Notes: generated by a model from the letters alone, not told the origin. A DNA stretch of 64,000 nt from Petrotoga olearia DSM 13574 (GCF_002895525.1 NZ_AZRL01000006.1:1-64000), one strand, 5' to 3'. Counted from the first letter of the stretch, positions 43,887-53,571 are shown. Numbers and translations are program-made.

Positions 43887-46247
43887 ATGTTCGAGACAAA
43901 ATACGGATATTTCACAGAAGATGGAAAAGAATTTATTATAACCACACCTAAAACTCCCAAACCTTGGATAAATGTTATTTCTAATAGAGATTATGGAATG
44001 ATTATATCTCAGAGTGGCTCTGGTTATAGCTGGAGAACGCATGCAAGTTTAAATAGAATTACACGGTGGGAACAAGATCTAATAAAGGATGAATGGGGTA
44101 AATATATATACATAAAAGATGATACAAGCGGGGATTTTTGGTCTCCAAGCTGGAAACCCAGTTGTAAAGAACCTCAAGAGTATAAATTAAGACATGGTCA
44201 AGGTTATTCCATATTTGAAACCAAATACTTCGATATAAAAACGAATTTAACTATGTTTGTATCTAAAGATGACCCAGTTGAAATATGGAAGTTAACTATA
44301 AAAAATACTTCCGAAAAAGAACGTAGACTATCTGTTTACACCTATTTAGAATGGAATTTGGGAGCCGCTCCTGACTGGCACAGAGAGTTTCACAAAACTT
44401 TTATAGAAACAGATTTTTTAAACGGTTTAAACTGTATGACGGCTGAAAAAAGAATGTGGGAGATACCAAATGAAAAAGGTCAAAATTGGAACAGAAACTG
44501 GGAATATACAGCTTTTCATTCAGTTAGTGAGACAGTGGCAGGATTTGAAGGGTCAAAGGAAAGATTTTTAGGACCGTACGGAAGTGTTTCTAATCCAAAA
44601 GCCATTATTACTGGAGAAATATCAAACACCTATGGAAAGTGGGAAGATCCTATTGCCAGCTTAAAAAATCAAATAATTTTAAAACCAGGAGAAGAAAAAA
44701 CGTTGATTTATCTTCTTGGAGCTGTTTCTCAAAAAAATACCAACGAAAGTGTGAATTTCCTTGTTAAAAAATATCAGACAGTAGAAAGCGTTGAAGAAGA
44801 ATTTGAAAAAGTAAAGGGTATGTGGGATAAAATGCTTTCGAAATTTACTGTTGAAACTCCAGATAAAGCCCTAGATTTTATGCTAAACAACTGGTTGAAA
44901 TATCAAGCTATTTCTGGAAGATTGTGGGGAAGGTCGGCTTATTATCAAACTGGTGGTGCATATGGTTTTAGAGACCAGCTTCAAGATAGTCAGATATTTT
45001 TGTACATCGATCCTGAACAGACCAAAAATCAAATAAGACTTCATGCAGCCCACCAGTTCAAAGATGGGAGTGTTTACCATTGGTGGCATCCGCTTTCCGA
45101 ACTTGGCTACAAAAATAATATATCGGATAACAGATTATGGTTGCCTTTTGTTGTTCTAAGGCTTTTAAGAGAAACCAATGATTTAGAATTCTTGAAAGAA
45201 AACATAAAGTTCCTGGATGGTGGGGAATCTTCTTTATACGACCATTGTATTAGAGCGATTCACTACAATTTAAATCATATGAGCCCAAGAGGACTTCCTT
45301 TAATAGGTGACGGAGACTGGAATGATGGCATGAACGCTGTTGGCACTCAAGGAAAAGGGGAAAGTGTTTGGCTTGGACATTTCTTGTACGGTATTTTAAA
45401 AGATTTCTCTGTTGTTTGTGAAAAGATAGGAGATTTAGAAAATATGCAAAGGTTTTTGGATGAAGCTGAAAAGCTTAAAGAAAATATAAACAAATACGCC
45501 TGGGATGGAGAATGGTACGTAAGGGCATTCAAAGACAATGGAGAACCGATTGGGAGTAAACAAAACAGTGAAGGTAAGATATTTTTAAACGCACAAACTT
45601 GGGCAATAATCAACGGCACCGCAACACAAACACGAATTGAAGCAGCTTATCAATCAGCAAAAAAGTACCTTTTTAAAGATTATGGGCCACTTCTTTTTCA
45701 ACCAGCATTTGCGAACCCCGATTCAGAAATTGGATACTTAAGCAGATACGCTCCAGGAGTTAGAGAAAATGGTGGATTATACACTCATGCAGGCACTTGG
45801 GCGATATTGGCAGCCTCAAAGATGAAAGATCCTGAAACATACAAAATCTACAAAAGCTTTATGCCTATTTATAGGGGTTTGGAACCTGATAAATACTTAG
45901 CTGAACCATATGTTACCCCTGGTAACGTTGATGGGCCAGATTCTCCTTATTTTGGACGAGGAGGGTGGACTTGGTATACAGGATCGGCAGCTTGGTATTT
46001 CATAGTTGGAGTTGAGGGAATTTTTGGGCTAAAACCCGAATGGGAAGGATTAAGAATAGAACCCTTGTTCCCAGAAGATTGGAAAGAAGTAAAAGTAAGG
46101 AGAATATTCAGGGGAAAACAGTTAAACATAACTTACAAAAAAAGTAATGAGAAAAAGATTGTAGTTAATGGTGTAGAAATCAATGGAAATATTATTAATC
46201 CGGAATTATTTGAAGAAAGTGTTTTGAACGTTGAAGTACTTTTTTAG
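43887..46247 (+). CDS. GH94 disaccharide/oligosaccharide phosphorylase
   Basis: A 786-residue cytosolic inverting phosphorylase that cleaves a beta-glucoside with phosphate to give alpha-glucose 1-phosphate. The N-terminal beta-sandwich has ASLNRITRWEQDLIKD and the alpha/alpha barrel carries the catalytic acid in GDGDWNDGMN near residue 478, then GKGESVWLG. From memory, DGMNxVG with GESVWLG is closer to sophorose/beta-1,2-glucan phosphorylases, cyclic glucan synthase domains and cellobionic acid phosphorylases than to cellobiose phosphorylase. Length suits the cellobionic group. Substrate is open. No signal peptide; AGGAGGGAAG precedes the ATG. Confidence 0.85.
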   Translation: MFETKYGYFTEDGKEFIITTPKTPKPWINVISNRDYGMIISQSGSGYSWRTHASLNRITRWEQDLIKDEWGKYIYIKDDTSGDFWSPSWKPSCKEPQEYKLRHGQGYSIFETKYFDIKTNLTMFVSKDDPVEIWKLTIKNTSEKERRLSVYTYLEWNLGAAPDWHREFHKTFIETDFLNGLNCMTAEKRMWEIPNEKGQNWNRNWEYTAFHSVSETVAGFEGSKERFLGPYGSVSNPKAIITGEISNTYGKWEDPIASLKNQIILKPGEEKTLIYLLGAVSQKNTNESVNFLVKKYQTVESVEEEFEKVKGMWDKMLSKFTVETPDKALDFMLNNWLKYQAISGRLWGRSAYYQTGGAYGFRDQLQDSQIFLYIDPEQTKNQIRLHAAHQFKDGSVYHWWHPLSELGYKNNISDNRLWLPFVVLRLLRETNDLEFLKENIKFLDGGESSLYDHCIRAIHYNLNHMSPRGLPLIGDGDWNDGMNAVGTQGKGESVWLGHFLYGILKDFSVVCEKIGDLENMQRFLDEAEKLKENINKYAWDGEWYVRAFKDNGEPIGSKQNSEGKIFLNAQTWAIINGTATQTRIEAAYQSAKKYLFKDYGPLLFQPAFANPDSEIGYLSRYAPGVRENGGLYTHAGTWAILAASKMKDPETYKIYKSFMPIYRGLEPDKYLAEPYVTPGNVDGPDSPYFGRGGWTWYTGSAAWYFIVGVEGIFGLKPEWEGLRIEPLFPEDWKEVKVRRIFRGKQLNITYKKSNEKKIVVNGVEINGNIINPELFEESVLNVEVLF

Positions 46248-46530
46248 AAAATATCTATCACAAACAATATCAAATTTCTAGACACTTTAGAAATAAAAAG
46301 ATTTTCAAAAATAAGATTTCGATTTTAAAAGGGTTACAGGGCGAAGCCCTCCCTCACCCTGCTGGGTAAAGGGACCGCAGGTCCCTTCCTTAGATGGGGG
46401 GCTACGGTGCGAAGGGGAGCTAAGAATGATGGAAGTATTTTAAAAATTTTTAGATTCTAGAAGTATGGTTTAAAGTAGGGTTCAGAGTTTCCAAAGACAA
46501 TATAAAATTCTAGAAAAGGAGGAATTTACG
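46248..46530. other. intergenic region with repeat element
   Basis: A 283-bp gap inside the locus, mostly the dispersed repeat at 46283-46425. The rest (46430-46500) is AT-rich with TTCTAGAA-like pieces at 46461 and 46509. I see no definite promoter. Confidence 0.5.
46283..46425 (+). repeat. dispersed intergenic repeat, full form with GC-rich core
   Basis: The left part (CACTTTAG through ATAAGAT, 46283-46317) matches 33 of 35 bases at 59061-59095 on the minus strand. The right part has GGGGAGCTAA (46414-46423), also found there. Between them lies a core of about 97 bp that the 59-kb copy lacks. The core has three short hairpins: AGGGC/GCCCT, ACCC/GGGT and AGGGACC/GGTCCCT. A third, partial copy is at 49587-49638. 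Confidence 0.75.
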
Positions 46531-49500
46531 ATGAGTAAAAAACGATATTTTTTGGTATTAGCAGTTCTAATATTGTTTTTATCAGCTTTCTCTCAAGTGG
46601 TAATCCATGATTTCGATTCTACTGTTGGTTTGAACAATGATAACACTGGAGCAACCTTTGAACTGAGTGGTAGATATGTATACAACGGTAAATTTTCTAC
46701 GATTGTCGTACCTTCAGGCTCATCTGAAGAGACGAAGTTAGCTTTCGAATTATCAGGAGAAAGATTGAGTAAATGGTTTGGTAATGATACATTGCAGCTA
46801 GCGCTTTACACAAATCCAAATAGTTCTTTAAAACCTAACAATTTTTTTCTTGGTATGGCTGATGTTACTGAAGGCTGGGAATGGGTTGATGGAATATTCT
46901 CTGAAACAACACCAAAAGATGGTTTGAATCTAATAGAGTATAAATTATCCCAAAAGATGCAAGATATTTCGCTCGAGAACAAATATATGCTTTACTTTTC
47001 CTTCATGCATTCTGAAGGATCGGCAAAAATTCCTTTAAAAGATCCCTTTTACGTTGACAACTTAGTTGCTTTAAACTCTCAAGAGCCTCTAACAGAAAAA
47101 GTGTATATTTGGAATATGGACACGGTTGAGGAGATAAATACTTTTGGTAACGATAACACGGGAGCTGTTTTTGAATTAGCTACAGACCGTGCTGCTGAAG
47201 GGTTATACTCCATGAGGGTTATTCCCAACGGTGAAGCAATAGAAACAAAGATAGCAATTGAACTTTCTGGCGAAAAAATTATTTCTTGGTCAGATACCGA
47301 CAAAGTAACAATGAACGTATATATACCAAAGGACAATAAAATAAAACCAACGATGTATTTCTTAGGTATGGCAGATTTAACAACTGAATGGCAATGGGTT
47401 GGAGGGGTATTCTCTCAAACAAGTATAAATGATGGATGGAACAAGGTAGAATTTGAGATAGCCGGAGATATGAGCAAATTAAAAGAAGGAAATAAGTACA
47501 TGATTTACTTGGCTTTTGCTGGTTTCAATCAAAACAATGAAAAAGTACCTTTAACGGAACCATTCTATGTAGATGGAATCTTTGTAGAAAAATCATCAGA
47601 TTCTAAACCCACAGTGGAAGATCTTTTATCCGCCGTCCCTTCAAAGCTTAAAGAAGAAGTAGAAAACCTTTTAGAACTTGACGATGAAAGCTTATTAGAT
47701 GAAATACAAAAAAGAACCTTCATGTACCTTTGGAAAGAAGTAAACCCTGAAAATGGTTTGGTAAAAGATAGAAGTACGCCAGATTCAGCTTCAAGTATAG
47801 CCGCTGTTGGGATGGCGCTTTCAGCTATTCCAGTAGGTATTGAACGAGGATGGATAACTTATGATCAAGGTTACGAAAGAACGTTAACAACGTTAAAAAC
47901 CTTTGTAGAAGGCAAAGTTGAAGGAATCAATGGTTTTTACTACCATTTTGTGAACATGAATACTGGCAAGAGAGAGTGGAACAGCGAGGTATCTTCTATC
48001 GATACCGCAATACTCGTTGCCGGCGCATTGACAGCAGGAGCCTATTTTGAAAATACGGAAGTAGATGAACTAGCAAATAAATTATATGAAAACGTAAATT
48101 GGCAATGGATGCTTGCCGGTGGGGACACTTTGTCCATGGGTTGGAAACCAGAGGCAGGTTTCTTAGGCGCTAGATGGGATTCTTTCAACGAAGGATTACT
48201 CGCCTATGTGTTAGCTATTGGCTCACCAACCTATCCAGTTCCTGCGGATTCATGGGACAAAATTTTTAGACCCGTAAAAAACGATACATATATTTATCTA
48301 CCTCAAGAAACACTGTTCGTATACCAATACCCTAATATTTGGATAGATTTTAGAGACAAAGAAGACAAATACGCTAATTATTTCAACAACGCAGTAGCCG
48401 CAACAAGATACAACTGGTTATATGCTGTACAGAATCGTTTTAAATACGAAACTTACGCCATGGACATCTGGGGTTTAAGTGCTTCTGATGGACCTACAGG
48501 ATACAAAGCTTACGGAGCTGTTGATGGGAACAACGATGGAACGGTTGCACCCTATGCATCTATATCATCTATACCATTCACTCCTGATATATCAATGAAC
48601 GCTATCAGAGGAATGTTGAGTAAATATGGACCGTTAGTATGGGGCGAGTATGGATTTTATAGTGCATTCAACGTAGATGAAGTATGGTTCTCTGATCAAT
48701 ATATAGGGATTGATCAAGGAGATATTATTTTAATGATCGAAAATTATAGGACCGGTTTAATTTGGGAACTTTTCATGAAGAATGAAAATGTTCAAAAGGC
48801 TTTAGATGAAATAGGATTCGTTGAAAAAGTATCTGATTATTCAGTTACTCCTTGGTATGTTGAAGAATACAAACGATTGTTAACTAGTTCCGAAGAAAAG
48901 TTAGCGGAAGCACCAAAAATTTCAAATAATATAAACATCGACGGGAATTTAGAAGAATGGAAAAACATTCCAAAATATGACGTAACAGAAGATATGAACG
49001 TACCAGGCGGTGGAATAAAACCTGTAGATAAAAGGTCTCAGGTTCTACATAGTTACTTTCAAGTTGCATGGGATGATCAAAACTTGTATTTAGCAGCAGA
49101 CGTATACGATGAAGTTGTCGTTATTAACATAGCCCCCAACGATGTCGGTGGTTATTACAGGACTGATTCAATTGAATTTTATATAAACCCAGCAGTTGCT
49201 GGCTCAGATGCGGGAATTTTCAAATTAGCTATTCTTCCATTTGATACAGAAGGAAACGTCCAGGCTGTACGACACGAAGACGCAAAACCAGGTCCAATAT
49301 CCACAACGGCACCTAAAATGAAGGTAGCTTCTAAAAAAACAGATTATGGATATGTTGTGGAAGTCATGATCCCATTTGAATATTTAGGTATAACGAATCC
49401 ACAACCTGGTTTAAAACTTGGATTTAGCCACACAATCCATAATTCTAACAAAGGAGATGCGGCTATAGGAGAATATGTGAGAGAGAATATAATTTCTTGG

Positions 49501-49560
49501 AATCCTCTGCCAGATATTTGGGCAAATCCACAAAATTGGGGAACTTTAGAATTAAAATAA
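46531..49560 (+). CDS. secreted GH144-type beta-glucanase with tandem N-terminal modules and CBM9
   Basis: A 1009-residue exported protein. After the signal peptide come two homologous modules of about 150 residues (about 23-172 and 176-352), both with DNTGAxFEL and FxLGMADxTxxWxWVxGxFS. They look like carbohydrate-binding beta-sandwiches. The catalytic part (about 380-800) fits the glycoamylase/GH144 family: RTFMYLWKEVNPENGLVKD, SIAAVGMALSAIP, SSIDTAILVAGAL and GARWDSFNEG. Known GH144 enzymes are endo-beta-1,2-glucanases. The C-terminal 190 residues (NIDGNLEEW) are a CBM9-like domain. It should act outside the cell and feed the importer. Confidence 0.82.
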   Translation: MSKKRYFLVLAVLILFLSAFSQVVIHDFDSTVGLNNDNTGATFELSGRYVYNGKFSTIVVPSGSSEETKLAFELSGERLSKWFGNDTLQLALYTNPNSSLKPNNFFLGMADVTEGWEWVDGIFSETTPKDGLNLIEYKLSQKMQDISLENKYMLYFSFMHSEGSAKIPLKDPFYVDNLVALNSQEPLTEKVYIWNMDTVEEINTFGNDNTGAVFELATDRAAEGLYSMRVIPNGEAIETKIAIELSGEKIISWSDTDKVTMNVYIPKDNKIKPTMYFLGMADLTTEWQWVGGVFSQTSINDGWNKVEFEIAGDMSKLKEGNKYMIYLAFAGFNQNNEKVPLTEPFYVDGIFVEKSSDSKPTVEDLLSAVPSKLKEEVENLLELDDESLLDEIQKRTFMYLWKEVNPENGLVKDRSTPDSASSIAAVGMALSAIPVGIERGWITYDQGYERTLTTLKTFVEGKVEGINGFYYHFVNMNTGKREWNSEVSSIDTAILVAGALTAGAYFENTEVDELANKLYENVNWQWMLAGGDTLSMGWKPEAGFLGARWDSFNEGLLAYVLAIGSPTYPVPADSWDKIFRPVKNDTYIYLPQETLFVYQYPNIWIDFRDKEDKYANYFNNAVAATRYNWLYAVQNRFKYETYAMDIWGLSASDGPTGYKAYGAVDGNNDGTVAPYASISSIPFTPDISMNAIRGMLSKYGPLVWGEYGFYSAFNVDEVWFSDQYIGIDQGDIILMIENYRTGLIWELFMKNENVQKALDEIGFVEKVSDYSVTPWYVEEYKRLLTSSEEKLAEAPKISNNINIDGNLEEWKNIPKYDVTEDMNVPGGGIKPVDKRSQVLHSYFQVAWDDQNLYLAADVYDEVVVINIAPNDVGGYYRTDSIEFYINPAVAGSDAGIFKLAILPFDTEGNVQAVRHEDAKPGPISTTAPKMKVASKKTDYGYVVEVMIPFEYLGITNPQPGLKLGFSHTIHNSNKGDAAIGEYVRENIISWNPLPDIWANPQNWGTLELK

Positions 49561-49586
49561 GATTCTTTTCTGAATCAGAATATTAA

Positions 49587-49638
49587 AAATAAAAAGATTA
49601 TCAAAAATAAAATTTCGATTTTAAAAGGTTTGCAGGGG
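49587..49638 (+). repeat. partial copy of the dispersed intergenic repeat
   Basis: This matches the 46290-46341 copy from AAATAAAAAG through TTTCGATTTTAAAAGG, with about six differences, then ends in GCAGGGG. It includes the junction into the GC-rich core but not the hairpins. Confidence 0.7.
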
Positions 49639-49651
49639 GGTAGGGATTTAA

Positions 49652-49670
49652 TAGAAGTTTTAAACTTCTA
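49652..49670 (+). promoter_or_regulatory. 19-bp palindrome before the binding-protein gene
   Basis: TAGAAGTTT and AAACTTCTA are perfect arms around one T. It lies 37 bases before the ATG of the binding protein. It differs from the LacI sites. It could be an operator for another regulator or an mRNA hairpin. Confidence 0.45.
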
Positions 49671-49707
49671 AATACTGTAAAAAATTGTTATTAGGAGGTG
49701 TAGGAAC

Positions 49708-50910
49708 ATGAGAAAGACTTTGGTCGTTTTGAGTGTTGTGATGTTGTTGGTTTCATTCAATTTCGGAGCAACAAAGATCACAGTATGGGCTATGGGTGAA
49801 GAGGCAAAAAGTTTGGATCAATTAGCTGAGCTTTTCATGGAAGAATACCCTGAATATGAGGTCGATATTCAAGCCATACCCTGGGCAAATGCCTACGATA
49901 AAATTTTAACAGGAATCGCTGGCAGACAAGTCCCGGATATTGCACAGATGGGAACAACTTGGATGGCTCCGTTTGGAAGCATGGGAGCGTTTGAAGATTT
50001 AGCTCCGTACATAGAAAACTCTGAAGTGGTAAAGCCAGAGAATTTCTTCCAAGGTGCTTGGGAAACAGGAATAGTTGATGGGAAGCAGTTTGGTATTCCT
50101 TGGTATGTGGATACTAGAGCTATGTATTACAGAACAGATTTATTAGCGCAAGTAGGTTACGATCATGCTCCTCAAAATTGGGATGAGTTATACGATGCTG
50201 TAAAGAAGTTAGTTGAAAATGGTAGTAGATATGGCATTACACTTTACCAACCTCAGGATAATTATCAAGTACTGTTACCATTTGTTTGGCAAAATGGTGG
50301 AGATATTTTAGACAGCGCTGGAAATGTGATAGTAGACCAACCAGAATTCGTCGAAGCTTTTGGGTATTACACAAGATTCTTCACTGAAGGATTGACTCCA
50401 ATTGCTGGTGGAGGGAACCTATTCCAAGATTTTGCCTCTGGAGATACACCAATCTTTTTTTCCGGTCCATGGATGGTTAGTATGATAAGGGCACAAATAC
50501 CTCAAATAGATGGTAATTGGGATGTTGCATTAATGCCCGAGAATAAAAGCAGAACATCCTTTATGGGTGGCAGTGATTTAGTAATTTTCAGAGATTCCAA
50601 AAACAAGGAAGCTGCTTGGAAGTTCATAGAGTTCTTGTCGAGACCGGATATCCAAGTAAAGTGGTACCAAATTGTGAATGCACTACCTTCAGTCCCCAAA
50701 GCATGGGAAGATCCTTTATTGCAATCAGATCCGATGATAGCGACGTTTGGTGAACAGTTGAATGATGCAAAAGCTCCTATAAATATACCCGAATTTCAAG
50801 AGATCTCAGTTTCGATTGATAGCAGAGTTCAAGAAGCGATTTATGGCAGAAAAACGCCAGAACAAGCAGCTAAAGATTTGAAAAAAGATATTGAAAAGAT
50901 ATTGAAATAA
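49708..50910 (+). CDS. sugar ABC substrate-binding protein
   Basis: A 400-residue MalE/UgpB-type protein with a 20-residue signal peptide (ending FNFGA) and no lipobox. TVWAMGEEAKSLDQLAELF, GTTWMAPFGSMGAFEDL and FSGPWMVSMIRAQIPQI are typical. It probably binds beta-gluco-oligosaccharides released by the secreted GH144-type enzyme. Confidence 0.92.
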   Translation: MRKTLVVLSVVMLLVSFNFGATKITVWAMGEEAKSLDQLAELFMEEYPEYEVDIQAIPWANAYDKILTGIAGRQVPDIAQMGTTWMAPFGSMGAFEDLAPYIENSEVVKPENFFQGAWETGIVDGKQFGIPWYVDTRAMYYRTDLLAQVGYDHAPQNWDELYDAVKKLVENGSRYGITLYQPQDNYQVLLPFVWQNGGDILDSAGNVIVDQPEFVEAFGYYTRFFTEGLTPIAGGGNLFQDFASGDTPIFFSGPWMVSMIRAQIPQIDGNWDVALMPENKSRTSFMGGSDLVIFRDSKNKEAAWKFIEFLSRPDIQVKWYQIVNALPSVPKAWEDPLLQSDPMIATFGEQLNDAKAPINIPEFQEISVSIDSRVQEAIYGRKTPEQAAKDLKKDIEKILK

Positions 50911-50920
50911 TTTGTTTTAT

Positions 50921-50947
50921 GCCCCTCTTGTTACAAAAAAGAGGGGC
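50921..50947 (+). promoter_or_regulatory. intercistronic hairpin between binding-protein and permease genes
   Basis: GCCCCTCTT and AAGAGGGGC form a 9-bp stem followed by TTTTGAT. It begins 10 bases after the binding-protein stop. It resembles a leaky terminator and parallels the hairpin at 36678-36703. Confidence 0.75.
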
Positions 50948-50992
50948 TTTTGATCAAATTTTTTTGATTTTGATTATTAAGGAGCGATAGAA

Positions 50993-51868
50993 TTGAAGAC
51001 CCCATTAAGAGCGATTATTGGTTTCATAGGACCTTCAATAATATTATTGTTGATCTTCATGTTAATACCTATAGTAGTTTCTTTAGTCATAAGCTTCACC
51101 GATTTCGATGTTTATGCTATATATGATTGGGGAAGAGCTAGTTTTATTGGTTTTGAAAATTACGTAAACTTAATGCAAGACCCCCTTTTTTGGAGGGCTT
51201 TACTAAATACACTATATGCATTAGTTGTTGCGATGCCCTTAACAGTAGTATTAGCTTTAAGCTTTGCTACCCTAATAAATAGGGAGGCTACATATTTTAA
51301 GAATTTTTTTAAAGTAAGTTTTTACCTCCCCTCTATTACAAACACAGTTGCAATTGCTATCGTGTGGGCATGGATGCTCAATCCTGATTATGGATTAATA
51401 AATTGGTTCTTGGGTTTATTTGGTATACAAGGACCTAATTGGTTAGGTGATCCCATATGGGCAATGCCATCGGTAATAATGCTTGTAGTTTGGAAAGCGG
51501 TAGGTTACAACATTATTCTCTTCACGGCTGGTTTACAAAATATACCCGACTATCTATATGAAGCTGCCGAGTTGGATGGAGCTTCAAGGTTTCAACAATT
51601 TTTACATGTTACTATCCCATCGTTGAGACCAACGATATTTTTTGTTACAGTTATGACTGTAATAGGTTATTTGCAATTATTTGAAGAACCCTACATGTTA
51701 ACGGCAGGCGGGCCTTTGAATTCTACTTTATCTATAGTTCTGTATCTGTATCGACAAGGGTTCAGGTTCTTCAAATTAGGGTATGCCTCTTCGATCGCTT
51801 TTATGCTATTTTTAATGATATTTGCTTTAACATACATGCAAATGAGTGCAAGAAGATCAGAAGTATAA
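50993..51868 (+). CDS. sugar ABC permease (MalF type)
   Basis: A 291-residue permease with six helices and an EAA loop (YEAAELDGASRFQQFLHVTIPSL). TTG start at 50993, about 7 bases after AAGGAG. It pairs with the permease that follows. Confidence 0.9.
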   Translation: MKTPLRAIIGFIGPSIILLLIFMLIPIVVSLVISFTDFDVYAIYDWGRASFIGFENYVNLMQDPLFWRALLNTLYALVVAMPLTVVLALSFATLINREATYFKNFFKVSFYLPSITNTVAIAIVWAWMLNPDYGLINWFLGLFGIQGPNWLGDPIWAMPSVIMLVVWKAVGYNIILFTAGLQNIPDYLYEAAELDGASRFQQFLHVTIPSLRPTIFFVTVMTVIGYLQLFEEPYMLTAGGPLNSTLSIVLYLYRQGFRFFKLGYASSIAFMLFLMIFALTYMQMSARRSEV

Positions 51869-51894
51869 GAGAGTATTGGTAAGGAGTGATAAAT

Positions 51895-52728
51895 GTGAGA
51901 TCCAGAAAAGTTTCTCCTATAGAACAAGTGGCGGTACATGGATTATTAATTATCTGGCTGTTAATTTCTGTTATACCTTTTGTATGGATGGTTTCAACTT
52001 CTTTTAAGGGACCTGGAGAAATTTTTATATTTCCTCCCAGATGGATCCCTAGAAATCCTACTTTTAATAATTATATAGATTTATTTCAAGAAATGAACTT
52101 TGGAAGACCTTTTTTGAATTCTGTTCTTGTTTCTCTTTCTACCACATTTTTATCCGTTTTAATAGCTACTATGGCAGGTTATGGGTTCGCCAAATTCCAT
52201 TTTAAAAATAAAAACCTTTTGTTTTTGTTTATCTTAGGAACGATAATGGTGCCTGGCCAAATAACTATGATTCCAGTGTTCTTATTACTGTCACGATTGA
52301 ATCTATTGAACACCTATTGGGGTTTAATATTACCTGCTATAGCGAATGCCTTCAACATATTTTTCATGAGACAGTATATTATGGGTGTCCCTGACGAACT
52401 GATAGAAGCAGCTAAAATAGATGGAGCACATGAAGGGTGGATATTTTTTAGAATAATATTGCCTTTGGCCAGACCTGCTATGGCTGCAATAACAATTTTC
52501 ACATTTACAGGTTCTTGGAACAATTTTTTATGGCCGTTGATTATAGCGACCGATGAAAGCATGTACACACTTCCTGTTGCCGTATCTGTTTTAGGAGGAC
52601 AATATACTGAAAACATAGCGATGCAAATGGCTGGTTCGGTTATCGTAATTTTACCTCTTATAATAGTATTTTTATTCACTCAACGATATTTCATAAAAGG
52701 AATCACATTTACTGGAATGAAAGGTTAA
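51895..52728 (+). CDS. sugar ABC permease (MalG type)
   Basis: A 277-residue permease with six helices and an EAA loop (IEAAKIDGAHEGWIFFRIILPLA). I chose GTG at 51895, about 8 bases after AAGGAG (51881-51886); the GTG at 51886 overlaps that site. No ATPase gene follows, so a shared ATPase is expected. Confidence 0.9.
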   Translation: MRSRKVSPIEQVAVHGLLIIWLLISVIPFVWMVSTSFKGPGEIFIFPPRWIPRNPTFNNYIDLFQEMNFGRPFLNSVLVSLSTTFLSVLIATMAGYGFAKFHFKNKNLLFLFILGTIMVPGQITMIPVFLLLSRLNLLNTYWGLILPAIANAFNIFFMRQYIMGVPDELIEAAKIDGAHEGWIFFRIILPLARPAMAAITIFTFTGSWNNFLWPLIIATDESMYTLPVAVSVLGGQYTENIAMQMAGSVIVILPLIIVFLFTQRYFIKGITFTGMKG

Positions 52729-52828
52729 AATAAAATGGCCGTATTTATAATATAATTCAAAAAATATTAATAAAATACAGGTATAATAAAAGTGGATTAA
52801 ATTTATCGTAATTAAAGGAGGACTTTAG

Positions 52829-53443
52829 ATGGCAAAAGTCAACATAATATTCTACAGTATGTACGGTCATACCTATCAAATGGCTAAAGCCGAAGCGGAA
52901 GGTGCAAAAGAAGTAAAAGGAACGGATGTTAAGATCTACAGAGTGCCTGAAACTGTTCCAGAAGATATTCTAATCCAATCCGGGGCTAAAAAGGCACAAG
53001 AACAATTTTTACATATTCCCATAGCAACTTTGGATTCTTTAGTTGAAGCTGATGCGATAATTTTTGGTACTCCCACTAGATTTGGCATGATGGCTGCTCA
53101 AATGAGGCAATTTCTTGATACAACAGGTCCACTTTGGGCAAAGGGAAGTTTGGTTGGGAAAATCGGTAGTGTCTTTACTTCTACTAGTACTCAACATGGA
53201 GGTCAAGAATCCACTATATTAAACTTTCACACAACGTTATTGCACCATGGAATGATTATTGTTGGAATTCCTTTCACTGAGCCAGGTCTGAGCGATGCTT
53301 CAAATATTCATGGTGGTTCACCGTATGGCGCCTCGGCAATTATTATACAGGGCGATGAAAATAGACCAAATGAAATAGAACTTAATATTGCCAAAAGTCA
53401 AGGAAGAAGAGTAGCTGAAATAGCAAAGAAGCTTTTTGATTGA
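52829..53443 (+). CDS. wrbA: NAD(P)H:quinone oxidoreductase, WrbA family
   Basis: A 204-residue flavodoxin-fold protein that reduces quinones by two electrons using FMN. YSMYGHTYQMAKAEAEGAKE, FGTPTRFGMMAAQMRQFLD and FTSTSTQHGGQESTI are WrbA signatures. It has its own TATAAT (52782-52787) and terminator, so it is a separate transcription unit. Confidence 0.94.
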   Translation: MAKVNIIFYSMYGHTYQMAKAEAEGAKEVKGTDVKIYRVPETVPEDILIQSGAKKAQEQFLHIPIATLDSLVEADAIIFGTPTRFGMMAAQMRQFLDTTGPLWAKGSLVGKIGSVFTSTSTQHGGQESTILNFHTTLLHHGMIIVGIPFTEPGLSDASNIHGGSPYGASAIIIQGDENRPNEIELNIAKSQGRRVAEIAKKLFD

Positions 53444-53495
53444 TATTTCGAAGTATAAACTCAGGAAGTACAATATAGACTTTAAAAAATTTTTG

Positions 53496-53527
53496 AAGAC
53501 GCATGATCTGTGCGTCTTTATTTTTTG
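53496..53527 (+). terminator. intrinsic terminator of wrbA
   Basis: AAGACGCA and TGCGTCTT pair around a 7-base loop, followed by TATTTTTTG. Confidence 0.88.
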
Positions 53528-53542
53528 AATTTAAAAATTCAA

Positions 53543-53571
53543 TTGACTTTTAAAAAAATAACTGTTATAAT
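53543..53571 (+). promoter_or_regulatory. sigma-A promoter of the sugar-nucleotide operon
   Basis: -35 TTGACT (53543-53548), a 17-bp spacer, and -10 TATAAT (53566-53571). It is the best promoter in the window and sits 56 bases before the regulator start. Confidence 0.85.

Larger units (their letters stand above)
49561..49707. other. intergenic region before binding-protein gene
   Basis: A 147-bp gap with a partial repeat copy and a 19-bp palindrome, listed separately. GGAGGTG precedes the next ATG. No strong promoter was seen. Confidence 0.5.

Noticed and set aside
46317-46413. GC-rich hairpin core read as a stable non-coding RNA or riboswitch
   Set aside because: Its sequence fits a dispersed repeat, there is no promoter or known riboswitch core, and it sits far from the next start.
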